64,000 nt of DNA, taken from contig DATLRD010000091.1 in assembly GCA_035534855.1 (NCBI GenBank), positions 30,323 through 94,322 on the forward strand. The letters run 5' to 3'. Below, piece after piece: positions 35,781 through 44,208 of this stretch (positions are counted from its first letter, which is position 1; each line of letters opens with the position of its first letter). This DNA is from DATARH01 sp035534855 (GTDB lineage: Bacteria > Pseudomonadota > Alphaproteobacteria > ATCC43930 > CGMCC-115725). The translations under genes and the position numbers were made by a program. The notes under the pieces are model-generated. The model was not told where the DNA came from, made no database searches, and was given only the letters and a program-made list of their open reading frames with translations.

Positions 35781-38700
35781 GTGGCCCGCGCACCTTATCC
35801 CGGCCTGCGGCCGTTCGAGCGCGAAGAGGCCGATGTCTTCTTCGGCCGCGAGCGGCATGTCGACGCGATGGTCGACCGGCTTGCGCACCACCGGTTTCTC
35901 GCGGTAACCGGCACCTCGGGGTCGGGAAAATCGTCGCTGGTGCGCGCCGGGCTGCTCGAAGCCCTTGAAGCCGGGCTCCTGGCCAAGGCCGGCCCGCGGT
36001 GGCGCTTTGCGATCCTGCGGCCGGGCGATCATCCGATGAGCGCACTCGCCGCTGCCCTGCTCGAGGCGCAGGGCGCCGCGACCGAACCCGACGACGTGGC
36101 GTTGCGGCGCGCCGCACTGGAGCGCGGCCCGCTGGCGCTGATCGAGGAGCTGCGCGACCGGCCGCTGCCCGAGGGCGGCAACCTGTTGATCCTGATCGAC
36201 CAGTTCGAGGAATTGTTCCGCTATCGCGGCCTTGCCGGGCGCGAGGAGGCGGAGGCCTTTGTCGCGCTGCTGCTGGCGAGCATCGCCCAGGCCGACATGC
36301 CGATCTACGCCGTTCTGACGATGCGGTCCGACTTCTTCGGCGAATGCTCGCAATTCGAAGGGCTGGCCGAGGCGGTGTGCGACTCGCTCTATCTGTGCCC
36401 GCGGCTGACCCGCGAGCAGATCGTTGCCACGGTCGAACTGCCGGCCCGCGTCTTCGGCGGCCGGGTCGAGCCGCAGCTCGTCGCCCGCATCGTCAACGAC
36501 ATGGGCATCGACCCCGACCAGCTGCCGCTGATGCAGCACGCGATGATGCGACTGTGGGACCAGACGCAGGGGCGCGGCGAGACTCCGCCGGTGCTGCGGC
36601 TCGACGATTACCTCGCCGCCGACGGCCTCAAGGGCAGCCTGTCGCGCCACGCCGACGAAATCGTCGAAACCCTGGCGCGTGCCGCGCCGGAGCGGCGCGA
36701 GATGGTGCGCCGCATGTTCTGCCTGCTGACCGGCCGGATCGACGACCGCGCCGTGCGCCGGCTGGCGCCGGTCTCGGAAGTGATGGGCGCGACCGAGCAG
36801 CCGCTCGGAGAGATCGCCGCGATCGCCGACGCGTTCCGCGCCCCCGGCGCCAACCTGCTGCTGCCGTCACTGCCCCAAGAGCTGACCCCCGAGACGATCC
36901 TCGATATCAGCCACGAAGCGCTGATCCGCCAGTGGCAGACCCTCAACGACTGGCTGGCCGACGAGCGCGAATTCATGGTGTGGCGCGGCCATGTCGAGCG
37001 CGACGCCGGGGTGGGCGACGGCGATCCGTTGACCGGGCAACGCCTGGCGGTGGCGCGCGGCTGGTTCGAGCGGCGCGCCACGGTCATGCCGCCGGTGCTG
37101 CGCCAGTTCATCGCCGATTCGATCGCCGCCGACGACCGCCGCATCGCCGCGGAACGCCGGCGCCGCCGGACCATTTTCGGCACGACCGCGGCGGGGCTGG
37201 TCGTCGCGGTGATACTCGCCGGGGTCGCCGGCTGGCAGTGGCACGTCGCCGAAACCGAGCGGGCGCACGCCGAGCGCGAGGCGAACACCTCAAAGGCGGC
37301 GCAAGCCGAAGCCGAGCGCCAGCGCACCAACGCCGTGTGGGCGGCATCCCTGGCAAAGGCGGCACAGGCCGAAGCCGAACGCGAAAAGGCGGCCGCTCAG
37401 CACAGCCTCGACCTGGCGACCCAGACGGTGAACGGGCTGATCTTCGACGTCGCCTATAAATACTGGGACGCCGGGGTTCCGCGATCGATCATCAAGGATA
37501 TCCTCGACCGGACGCTGAAGCTGCAAGCCCAGCTTGCCGCGGGCGGGCAGGTTTCACCCGAACTGCTCTACACCCAATCGGTCGCCCTCGAAGGCAACGC
37601 AGAGGCGCTGCTGTCGGTCGGCGACAGCGACCGAGCGCTCACCGAGGCGAAAAAGGCGCGGGGCATCGCGCAGAACCTGGTCAAGCTGAAACCGGACAAC
37701 GTGTATTACCAGCTCGCCCTCTCGATCAGCACCGGCGAGGTCGGCGACGTGCTGGAGGCGCAGGGCAATCATGCCGGGGCGCTCGTCGCCTACCAGGAAA
37801 GCCAGAAGATCATGGAGGCGCTGGCCGCGAAACAACCGGACAAGGCGGAATGGCAAAACGACATGCTCGACCGCGACTACCGGATCGGCGATGTGCTCAA
37901 GGCGCTCCGCAGGCTGCCCGAGGCGTTGAAAGCCTATGAAGACGGGCTCAAGATCGCCGAGGCCCTGACCAAGAGGGACCCGAACAACCCGTCCTGGCAG
38001 CGCAACCTGTCGATCTGCGACGACCGGATCGGTGACGTTTATCTGAGCCAGGGCCACCGGAACAAGGCCATCGCCCTGTTTCGCGCCAGCCTCAAGATCC
38101 GTCAGATGCTGGTAGCGAAGAACCCCGACAACACGCAATGGCAGCGCGATGTCGCACTGAGCGACGAAAAGATTGCCGACGTGCTGAACCAGGAGGGCCA
38201 GACGGACGCCGCGGTCGCGCTCTATCAAGACAGCCTCAAGATCCGCCGCACGCTGGTCGCAAAAGACCCGAGCAACACCGGCTGGCAGCACGATCTGTCG
38301 GTCAGCGAAGAGCGGATCGGCGATCTGTTGCGGGCAAAGGACGACCTTTCCGGCGCGCTGGCCGCCTATATGGACGATCTCCACACCGCCAAGATGCTGG
38401 CCAAGAAAGATCCCGGCATCGCCGAGTGGCAACGCGACGTATCGATCAGCGACTATCGGGTCGGCGGCATCCTCGAGGCGCAGCACAAGCTGCCCGAGGC
38501 GCTCGTCTACTATCGCGACGCTCTGTCGATCATCAACACGCTGGAACAGAAGGACCCGAACGACCCGCAGCGGCTCGCCGATTTACTCTACGGCCTGCGC
38601 CGCAACGCCAAAGCCGAACTGGCCGCGAAAAACGCGGTACAGGCGCTAACCGACCAGCAGCAACTGCTGAAGCTGCGGCGCGAGATTTTTGCGGCGGCGC

Positions 38701-39029
38701 CCAACGATGCGACGAAATCGGCGCTCACCGACGCGCTCGGCTCGACCTCATACACGCTGCTGTTCAACCGCCAGTGGCAGCAGGCGCTCGACCTGGCCGA
38801 GGAAGCCCTCAAGCTCGATCCGTCGAAGGTGTGGATCGAGACCAACCGCGCGCATGCACTGTTGTTCCTCGGCCATTACGACGAGGCCACGACGATCTAC
38901 CTGGCCGACAAGGACAAGCCGGTCGGCAAGGGCACCTTCGGACAGGCGGTCAAGGACGATTTTGCGATGTTCCGCACGTTCGGCATCGACACGCCCGACA
39001 TGAAAAAGATCGAGGCGCTGCTGGGTTGA
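35781..39029 (+). CDS. nSTAND1-type NTPase with transmembrane segment and TPR-like repeats
   Basis: The 1082-residue protein opens with PYPGLRPFEREEADVFFGRE, the mark of nSTAND1 NTPases. Walker A is GTSGSGKSS (44-52) and Walker B LLILIDQFEE (Asp140). A helical STAND region runs to about 420. One transmembrane helix lies at about 463-486, followed by an Ala/Glu/Arg coiled coil (487-545). From 592 to about 1045 come some ten TPR-like repeats; six central ones have a 48-residue period with WQRD(L/V)S, (R/K)IGDVL and ALxxYxxSLKI. STAND proteins oligomerise on ligand binding. Here the repeats would sense and the upstream TIR protein would act. Start is GTG 35781, which lacks a clear ribosome binding site, so coupling to the TIR gene is likely. 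Confidence 0.88.
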   Translation: MARAPYPGLRPFEREEADVFFGRERHVDAMVDRLAHHRFLAVTGTSGSGKSSLVRAGLLEALEAGLLAKAGPRWRFAILRPGDHPMSALAAALLEAQGAATEPDDVALRRAALERGPLALIEELRDRPLPEGGNLLILIDQFEELFRYRGLAGREEAEAFVALLLASIAQADMPIYAVLTMRSDFFGECSQFEGLAEAVCDSLYLCPRLTREQIVATVELPARVFGGRVEPQLVARIVNDMGIDPDQLPLMQHAMMRLWDQTQGRGETPPVLRLDDYLAADGLKGSLSRHADEIVETLARAAPERREMVRRMFCLLTGRIDDRAVRRLAPVSEVMGATEQPLGEIAAIADAFRAPGANLLLPSLPQELTPETILDISHEALIRQWQTLNDWLADEREFMVWRGHVERDAGVGDGDPLTGQRLAVARGWFERRATVMPPVLRQFIADSIAADDRRIAAERRRRRTIFGTTAAGLVVAVILAGVAGWQWHVAETERAHAEREANTSKAAQAEAERQRTNAVWAASLAKAAQAEAEREKAAAQHSLDLATQTVNGLIFDVAYKYWDAGVPRSIIKDILDRTLKLQAQLAAGGQVSPELLYTQSVALEGNAEALLSVGDSDRALTEAKKARGIAQNLVKLKPDNVYYQLALSISTGEVGDVLEAQGNHAGALVAYQESQKIMEALAAKQPDKAEWQNDMLDRDYRIGDVLKALRRLPEALKAYEDGLKIAEALTKRDPNNPSWQRNLSICDDRIGDVYLSQGHRNKAIALFRASLKIRQMLVAKNPDNTQWQRDVALSDEKIADVLNQEGQTDAAVALYQDSLKIRRTLVAKDPSNTGWQHDLSVSEERIGDLLRAKDDLSGALAAYMDDLHTAKMLAKKDPGIAEWQRDVSISDYRVGGILEAQHKLPEALVYYRDALSIINTLEQKDPNDPQRLADLLYGLRRNAKAELAAKNAVQALTDQQQLLKLRREIFAAAPNDATKSALTDALGSTSYTLLFNRQWQQALDLAEEALKLDPSKVWIETNRAHALLFLGHYDEATTIYLADKDKPVGKGTFGQAVKDDFAMFRTFGIDTPDMKKIEALLG
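37698..38561 (+). repeat. Tandem 144-bp coding repeats (48-residue TPR-like units)
   Basis: Six consecutive repeats of 48 codons in the STAND gene share W-Q-R-D-(L/V)-S, (R/K)-I-G-D-V-L and A-L-x-x-Y-x-x-S-L-K-I. They are similar in protein and diverged in DNA. Less regular repeats flank them on both sides (from 37554 and to about 38917). Confidence 0.8.
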
Positions 39030-39067
39030 GTTGCGCCGCGCCGCCGGCCCCCCTGTCGGCACGCTCC

Positions 39068-39886
39068 CTATCGCGCCGGCAGATTCCACCCGATCCAGTC
39101 GCACAGCGCGCGCCCCATCACCAATTCGAGGTCGTGGCCTTTGAGCCACGGCAATTCCTCGGTGAACATCGTGACGCACTGGCGCCATGAGCACGGCATG
39201 CGAGTGATGTCGGTGCCCCAGAAGCAGCGCTTCGGGCCAAACGCCTCGAAAATCTGCTGCAGGTAGGGATGGATATTCTTGAACGGATAGGGGTGGCTCG
39301 AATTGCCCGGCGCGCCCGACAGCTTGACCGCGATGTTCGGATATTGGGCGAGCGTCAGCAGCTCCGCAAAATTGACGAAGGCGGCGTCGTCCTTGCTGCC
39401 GGCCGGACGACCCATGTGGTCTATGATCAGCTTGACGTCGGGGTGTCGCATCGCGATCGGCGCCAGCGCCGGCAGGAATGCCCCGGCAGCCAGCCCGACC
39501 GGCAGCCCGGCCTTGGCCGCCGCCGGCCACAGCCAATCCATCGTTCCGTCGCTCGGCCAGTTGCGCTGCTGCGGCTGCATGAAGGTGAAACGCAGGCCGA
39601 GCATGCCTGGCTGGTCCTTCCAGTGCTCGACGAGCGCGCGGCTCTCCGGCTTATCGAGCGGGAAATGGCCGAGGATCGCCAGCCGGTTCGGGTATTTCCG
39701 GGCGGCCTCGATCGCCACCCGGTTCGAGTCCGGGTCCCAGCCCGGCGGATGAATGACCGCGGCATCGACCCCGGCCGCATCCATGTCGCGCAACACCTCT
39801 TCGGCGGAATACGACGACACTTGGCGGTGCGCCGGGTTCGGTGTGCCCTGCGCCCAGATATGAATCTGCGAATCGACGATCAGCAT
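39068..39886 (-). CDS. Amidohydrolase 2 family protein (TIM-barrel metal-dependent hydrolase)
   Basis: The 272-residue protein starts with MLIVDSQIHIW, the N-terminal motif of amidohydrolase-2 enzymes (the first His of HxH is Gln, as is frequent in this subfamily). Later LIIDHMGRP and CFWGTDITRMP supply the remaining metal and catalytic residues. Family members include decarboxylases and lactonases of aromatic acid pathways. It is convergent with the STAND gene, which ends 38 bp away. A second amidohydrolase is encoded upstream on the same strand beyond a pair of REP-like elements. Confidence 0.85.
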   Translation of the reverse strand: MLIVDSQIHIWAQGTPNPAHRQVSSYSAEEVLRDMDAAGVDAAVIHPPGWDPDSNRVAIEAARKYPNRLAILGHFPLDKPESRALVEHWKDQPGMLGLRFTFMQPQQRNWPSDGTMDWLWPAAAKAGLPVGLAAGAFLPALAPIAMRHPDVKLIIDHMGRPAGSKDDAAFVNFAELLTLAQYPNIAVKLSGAPGNSSHPYPFKNIHPYLQQIFEAFGPKRCFWGTDITRMPCSWRQCVTMFTEELPWLKGHDLELVMGRALCDWIGWNLPAR

Positions 39887-39929
39887 GGGGGAGGAAACTC
39901 CACCGGATGAAAACTACCCCTCGCCCGCA

Positions 39930-40070
39930 CGCGGGAGAGGAAGGGACCCATCGCCTTGGCGATGGCAGGGTGAGGGCACGAAGCATCGTTCGCTCCCACG
40001 CACCGCGCTACGCGCGACCCTCACCCGGCCTTCGGCCACCCTCTCCCGCACTGCGGGAGAGGGATTTTCA
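39930..40070. repeat. Two REP-like elements in opposite orientation, copies 2 and 3
   Basis: Between the two amidohydrolase genes lie two copies of the htpG-side element: CGCACGCGGGAGAGG near 39930 with GGGTGAGGGC at its end, and CCTCACCC, then CTCTCCCGCACTGCGGGAGAGG near 40055. The copies face each other and could form one large hairpin in the transcript. Confidence 0.75.
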
Positions 40071-40075
40071 TTGGG

Positions 40076-41224
40076 CTAGTTAAGCCCGTAGAGCCGGACG
40101 ACGTTGTCGTGGACGATCTTTTTTTGCGTGCTCGACGAAAACCCGGCGAGGTTCTGCTCCAGCGTCTTGCGCGAGTTCGGCCAGATGCAGTCGGGGTGCG
40201 GGTAGTCGGCGCCCCAGATGATGTTGTCCTCACCGATCAGCGGGACGATCGGCTCGAGATACTTGTCCTGCTGGTAGGTGACGAATCCCTGGCGGCGGAA
40301 ATAGTCCGACGGCTTCATCTTGAAGCCGAGGCTGCGCGCGCGATCGTGATACTCAGTGTCGCAGCGGTCGAACACGTAGGGAAGCCAGGTGACGCCGCTC
40401 TCGCCGAGCACGAAGTTGAAATCCGGGTATTTCTCGCAGGCACCCGAGGCGAGGATCGAGGCCAGCACCTCCATCGTGTCGAGCTGGAACAGCGTCGAGC
40501 GCACCAGCCGCCACTGGGTGAACACCTCTTTTTCCATCTCAGGGGTGTCGGGCGCACGCACCGCCTTGAACCCGGTCGAATGGAACGAGATCGGGAACTT
40601 GCACTCGGCCGAGGCCTCCCACAGCACGAACCAGTCGGGGTGATAGAGCGGCGGGGTCATGCGCTTGAAGGCGAGGTCGCCGCCCTTGAGCCCCATCCTG
40701 GCGCAGCGCCGCACCTCGTCGGCCGCGGCCTTCGGGTCGGTATTGGGGATGATCGCCAGCGGAAAGACCCGGTTCGGGTCCGAGCGCTTGGCAAAATCGG
40801 CGACCCAGTCGTTGTAGCGCTGGTTGACCCAGATGCGCAGATCGGTGTCGTCGATCAGGTCGTTGACCATCAGGCAGCCGTAGATGATCTCCTTGGCCAG
40901 CCCGTCGCGATCCAGATCGGCAATGCGCAGCTCCGGGCTGGTCGGCCGGGACACGCCGCCGGGATAGGAATTCCACTCGAAGCCGAGCGCCTGCATCTCG
41001 TCAATATGATCGAACGATCCCTTGGTATACGGCAGGAACCCGGGGCCGACGCCGTTCCACATGCCGCGGTCCTTGTCGTCGACGAACCAGTGCTGGCCGT
41101 CGTTACGCTCTTCGACGCGCGGTGCCATCTTCTGCCACTTCTGTGGCGCTTGCGACGACCACAGGTCGGTCGGGCAATAGGTCAGGTCAATATGATTATC
41201 GCCGGAAATGAGCGTGTGCTGCAT
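40076..41224 (-). CDS. Amidohydrolase 2 family protein
   Basis: The 382-residue TIM-barrel protein has SGDNHIDL near its start, PISFHSTGF in the middle, LGESGVTWLPYVFDR, and NIIWGADYPHPDCIWPNS near the C-terminus, supplying metal-ligand His and Asp residues of the amidohydrolase-2 family. Related enzymes act in degradation of aromatic or cyclic compounds. ATG 41224 follows a GAGGAG. The gene lies upstream of the smaller amidohydrolase on the same strand, separated by 190 bp of REP-like sequence, so expression from one promoter is uncertain. Confidence 0.85.
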   Translation of the reverse strand: MQHTLISGDNHIDLTYCPTDLWSSQAPQKWQKMAPRVEERNDGQHWFVDDKDRGMWNGVGPGFLPYTKGSFDHIDEMQALGFEWNSYPGGVSRPTSPELRIADLDRDGLAKEIIYGCLMVNDLIDDTDLRIWVNQRYNDWVADFAKRSDPNRVFPLAIIPNTDPKAAADEVRRCARMGLKGGDLAFKRMTPPLYHPDWFVLWEASAECKFPISFHSTGFKAVRAPDTPEMEKEVFTQWRLVRSTLFQLDTMEVLASILASGACEKYPDFNFVLGESGVTWLPYVFDRCDTEYHDRARSLGFKMKPSDYFRRQGFVTYQQDKYLEPIVPLIGEDNIIWGADYPHPDCIWPNSRKTLEQNLAGFSSSTQKKIVHDNVVRLYGLN

Positions 41225-41376
41225 CTGGGGCTCCTCTGCAGGCGGATCGTAGCGCTATCGTATTATCGCCCGCCCTCTGCCGCCAACCGAAATGCATTCA
41301 CCCCCGGCATGCATTTTGGTTAGGAAGCGCGCGCCGGTGGTGGGAATCGGCCCGCGCCATCCCCATATCAGAAGGT

Positions 41377-41574
41377 GTGAGAACGCATCCACACGCCGAA
41401 GCCACCTACCGGATCATTCCGTTGAAGGACGGAGAATACGGTGTCGAGGTGATGATCCCTGATACGCACCCGACGCGGGTGACAAGTTTTGCCACCGAGG
41501 ACGCGGCCGAAGCGTGGATCACCCAGCACAAGCAACAGGTGGCGGCGGGCGTGCCGCCACGGCGGTTTCGCTGA
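41377..41574 (+). CDS. Small conserved-type protein of unknown function
   Basis: This 65-residue protein (YRIIPLKDGEYGVEVMIPDTHP, then TSFATEDAAEAWITQHKQQV) resembles small DUF-type proteins with a beta-hairpin and a helix that occur widely in alphaproteobacteria. GTG 41377 has AGAAGG close upstream. A 17-base direct repeat across its stop codon (near 41564-41596) duplicates the last codons outside the gene. I cannot assign a function. Confidence 0.6.
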   Translation: MRTHPHAEATYRIIPLKDGEYGVEVMIPDTHPTRVTSFATEDAAEAWITQHKQQVAAGVPPRRFR

Positions 41575-41624
41575 TTCGGCAGTTTCGCTGATTCGCCCGC
41601 GGCACTCGCCGGGGTCGTGATGAT

Positions 41625-41819
41625 TTATGGCCGTTCGAGCTGGTTTTCGCGAACCACGCGTTCGCGGCCGTCGGTCTTGGCCTTGATGCGGTATTGCGGC
41701 GTGCTTCCTTCTTCGGGCAGCCGCCGCACGATCGTGTACAGCCCGCCTGCCGCGGCGTCTTCGCGGCGATCGGGGCGAAACCGCACGTTCTGCCCCGCGG
41801 TATATTTGTGCGCCGTCAT
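41625..41819 (-). CDS. Small conserved-type protein of unknown function
   Basis: A 64-residue basic protein (MTAHKYTAGQNVRF, then GGLYTIVRRLPEEGSTPQYRIKAKTDGRERVV) with a predicted small beta-barrel layout. ATG 41819 has a strong GGAGGG six bases upstream. It lies just downstream of the cold-shock gene, 60 bp from its stop and on the same strand, and may be cotranscribed with it. No function can be assigned. Confidence 0.65.
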   Translation of the reverse strand: MTAHKYTAGQNVRFRPDRREDAAAGGLYTIVRRLPEEGSTPQYRIKAKTDGRERVVRENQLERP

Positions 41820-41879
41820 CGGTCCCTCCAGGAAAAACCCGGCGCCGCCCCCGGAGGCGGCACCGGGCAATATCGGGAC

Positions 41880-42086
41880 CTACTCGGCGCGGAGCGCGAC
41901 GGCGGAAGTCTTGCCCTGCTGGCCTCGCTCCAGCTCATAGGTGAGTTTCTGACCCTCGCGCAGATTGCCCATCCCCGCCCGTTCCACGGCGGTGATATGG
42001 ACGAACACGTCCTTCGACCCGTCATCGGGCTGGATGAACCCATATCCCTTCTGCGCGTTGAACCACTTCACGGTTCCGGTAGCCAT
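41880..42086 (-). CDS. Cold-shock protein (CspA family)
   Basis: The 68-residue protein has the cold-shock domain with MATGTVKWFNAQKGYGFIQPD, RNP1 KGYGFI and RNP2 VFVHI. It binds single-stranded RNA and DNA and melts secondary structure. The ATG at 42086 has AAAGGCG eight bases upstream. No gene lies in the 580 bp upstream, consistent with a long regulated 5' untranslated region, as is usual for cold-shock genes. A CTTG-N17-CTTA element is found there. Confidence 0.95.
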   Translation of the reverse strand: MATGTVKWFNAQKGYGFIQPDDGSKDVFVHITAVERAGMGNLREGQKLTYELERGQQGKTSAVALRAE

Positions 42087-42668
42087 GTGTACGCCTTTCA
42101 AAAGCAATTGGCCGGTATTCGAGGCTGAATACCGGGTCAACTTTCGCTGAGGTACGGATAGCAGGTCCGGCGCTCGTGGGAGCTGGGAATAGCGAGCCGA
42201 ACCAACGTGTCGACCCGATAAAGGTAAGGGCGCGACGCCCGATTTCAAGACACGGCCACGCTCGCCGCGGCCGGGCGCCCGGCGTTTGCCCCTTATAGCT
42301 TGTTTATTCCGGCGGCCGCCGATCCGTTGATCGAGAACCTGCCGCCCGGCAGTCATCAGGGCGGAATCCGCTGCCGCCCGCGCCGCGCGAAACCAGCGTC
42401 GCCGGGCCGCAGCTAGAGCTGGATCTGATCCGCGATTCGTCCGGTAGCGACGAAGAGCCAATTCAACTAGAGCTGTGCCTCCAAGATCACTAATTTTTCC
42501 GATGGTCGCAATGGAAGCCGATTGGGCCCCGATTATTTCCGGGTGATGCGCAGGTGGTTTCTGCCCGGATGGCCGGCCCGGCCTTTCTGGTCCTCATCGC
42601 CAACCTCTGGCTGATGATCGCGAAACCTGCGCTATGGTAGCCGTATCGCGGCATGCCGCGCATGCGGA
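42087..42668. other. Long gap upstream of the cold-shock gene
   Basis: About 580 bases contain no convincing gene on either strand. The part nearest the cold-shock gene is presumably its leader. The candidate promoter is listed separately. The rest shows no repeat or RNA gene that I can identify. Confidence 0.5.
42219..42249 (-). promoter_or_regulatory. Candidate RpoH-type promoter of the cold-shock gene
   Basis: On the minus strand CTTG is followed after 17 bases by CTTACCTTTA, close to the alphaproteobacterial RpoH consensus (CTTG, 17-18 bases, CYTATNTNNG). Transcription would start about 125 bases upstream of the cold-shock ATG. Only a pattern match. Confidence 0.35.
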
Positions 42669-43259
42669 TCAGCTTTCGAGGTGGCGTCCGTCGTTCCACA
42701 GGCGCATGACCGGCTCGGTCAGGTCGTGCTCGTAGCCGAGGATGCTGAGCGTCGCAGTGCCGAGGATGAAATGGCTGCCGGCGCTGGCCGGCAGGCCGAC
42801 CCAGCGCGCGCCCAGCACGCGCGAAAAGTGGCCGCTTGAAAAACACAGCACGTCGCCATCAATCGCGCGGATCCGGGCGATGGCCTTGTCGGCGCGGGCC
42901 GCAGCCTGATCCGGAGATTCGCCACCAGGACACCCGTCGAGGAACAACTGCCAGCCGGGCCGGTCTTTCAGGATGTCGTGGGTCCGCACCCCTTCGTAGT
43001 CGCCATAATTCCACTCGACGAGCTCGGGCACGACCTCGCACTGGTCGCCGAACCCGGCGAGCGCACAGGTGCGGTGGGCGCGCTGCAAGGGGCTCGTCAG
43101 CACCTTGGCGAACCTCATGCCTCTAAGCCGTTCGCCGAGCCGGCGCGCCTGCGCCTCGCCGTTGGCGGTCAGCGGGATGTCGGTCAGCCCGGTATGCTGA
43201 CCGGACAGGCTCCATTCGGTCTCGCCGTGGCGCGCAAGGGCAACGATCGGGTGCGGCAT
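42669..43259 (-). CDS. Histidine phosphatase family protein
   Basis: The 196-residue enzyme has the phosphohistidine motif ARHGETEW near residue 9, the second arginine region TSPLQRAHRTC, an acidic WNYGDYEG, and the C-terminal SSGHFSR. It belongs to the phosphoglycerate-mutase-like branch of phosphatases (broad substrate range). ATG 43259 has AGGAG eight bases upstream. It follows the DUF2127 gene on the same strand with 44 bp between them. The substrate is unknown. Confidence 0.88.
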   Translation of the reverse strand: MPHPIVALARHGETEWSLSGQHTGLTDIPLTANGEAQARRLGERLRGMRFAKVLTSPLQRAHRTCALAGFGDQCEVVPELVEWNYGDYEGVRTHDILKDRPGWQLFLDGCPGGESPDQAAARADKAIARIRAIDGDVLCFSSGHFSRVLGARWVGLPASAGSHFILGTATLSILGYEHDLTEPVMRLWNDGRHLES

Positions 43260-43303
43260 GTGCTCGGCTCCTTCCTATCGGCGCTGAGTATAGCAGCTGC
43301 CCG

Positions 43304-43792
43304 TTACGTGTTCTTTATCGCCATTTCGACGCGCCGGCGGAGCGCTCGGTACTCCACCCAAATAAAATAAACGACAACTGCATCGAAGCCGCTCAACGCG
43401 ATCAAGCCGATCGAGTGCGTCAACGTATATCGGTACAACTGATAGGCGATGAACGCAACAAAGACCAAAATGGCGAAAGGGTATGCCCATATTTTTTTCT
43501 TCAAGAGAGCAAGAACCATGAATGTTTTAACCACGCCATGGGCCATCAGATAATACGCGGCGAAATGTTCTGTTCCGATGGACAGGTGACGGGCGAAATT
43601 AAGTACATAATTGGCGACAAGATCGTGCGGGTCTTCTACCAGCTCGTCTTGAGTGAGAAAAGCCACCACCCCCATTATGAAACCCGGCGTAACCATTAAC
43701 AGCCCGAGTCCGCCGACAATTTCAAGAATCCCATCCAGGCCCTTGAGCGAAACCATCACGTTGAATAACGTCTCTCGCGTTTCTTGTTTCAA
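43304..43792 (-). CDS. DUF2127 family membrane protein
   Basis: The 162-residue protein has four predicted membrane helices (LKGLDGILEIVGGLGLLMVTPGF, then YYLMAHGVVKTFMVLALL and two more). The pattern fits DUF2127, whose function is unknown. Its codon use is visibly richer in A and T than that of neighbouring genes, which suggests recent acquisition. It is upstream of the histidine phosphatase on the same strand. Confidence 0.78.
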   Translation of the reverse strand: MKQETRETLFNVMVSLKGLDGILEIVGGLGLLMVTPGFIMGVVAFLTQDELVEDPHDLVANYVLNFARHLSIGTEHFAAYYLMAHGVVKTFMVLALLKKKIWAYPFAILVFVAFIAYQLYRYTLTHSIGLIALSGFDAVVVYFIWVEYRALRRRVEMAIKNT

Positions 43793-43846
43793 CGGGTCAC
43801 CTTCTAAAGGCAGCAGTCGGGCTTATCTGGACGCGGTTTCTTTCGA

Positions 43847-43866
43847 AAACGCCCCCACGGGCGTTT
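43847..43866 (-). terminator. Intrinsic terminator downstream of tRNA-Leu
   Basis: On the minus strand an AAACGCCC/GGGCGTTT stem of eight pairs with a four-base loop is followed by a T-rich run. It lies about 210 bases past the tRNA-Leu 3' end and before the DUF2127 gene, so it can end the tRNA transcript. Confidence 0.55.
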
Positions 43867-44073
43867 CTCGGCGGCTGGCCGATTGGCCGCAGCGTCAACG
43901 CGGACGACGGCGGCGACATCAGGGGATGACCGCCGGGTTCACCGGCTCGCCGGCAATGCCGGGACGAGCGCCGCGACGGCCACGGGCGTTGATGAGGCTT
44001 GCGCCGCTCGGCGCACGCGAGCCGCGGCTGACCCGCGCTTCACGCCGCAGGCCGCCCCGCGCGATCCCGCGAT
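43867..44073. other. Gap between terminator and tRNA-Leu, no gene seen
   Basis: About 200 bases of high-GC sequence with repeated CGGCGG-like motifs. No coding frame with a credible start is present and no further RNA gene is visible. It is the 3' trailer of the tRNA transcript. Confidence 0.4.
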
Positions 44074-44159
44074 TGGTGCGGGTGAAGGGACTTGAACCCC
44101 CACTCCGTTGCCGGAAGCAGATTTTGAGTCTGCCGCGTCTACCATTCCGCCACACCCGC
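44074..44159 (-). tRNA. tRNA-Leu (anticodon CAA)
   Basis: The 86-nt gene folds as a class II tRNA. The acceptor stem is GCGGGTG with CACCCGC, the discriminator base is A, and CCA is encoded. The anticodon stem GCAGA/TCTGC encloses the loop CTCAAAA, giving CAA, which reads UUG codons. A long variable arm (TTCCGG...CGGAG region) is present, and GGTTCAAGTCC forms the T loop. Confidence 0.96.
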
Positions 44160-44208
44160 ACGCGGGCGGAATATAGCGGCGCGGTGGCTGGCGGCAACAG
44201 CGCTCGAA

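Noticed and set aside
42490..42846. Minus-strand frame upstream of the histidine phosphatase end
   Set aside because: Arg-rich translation without a domain; it overlaps the phosphatase gene in another frame.
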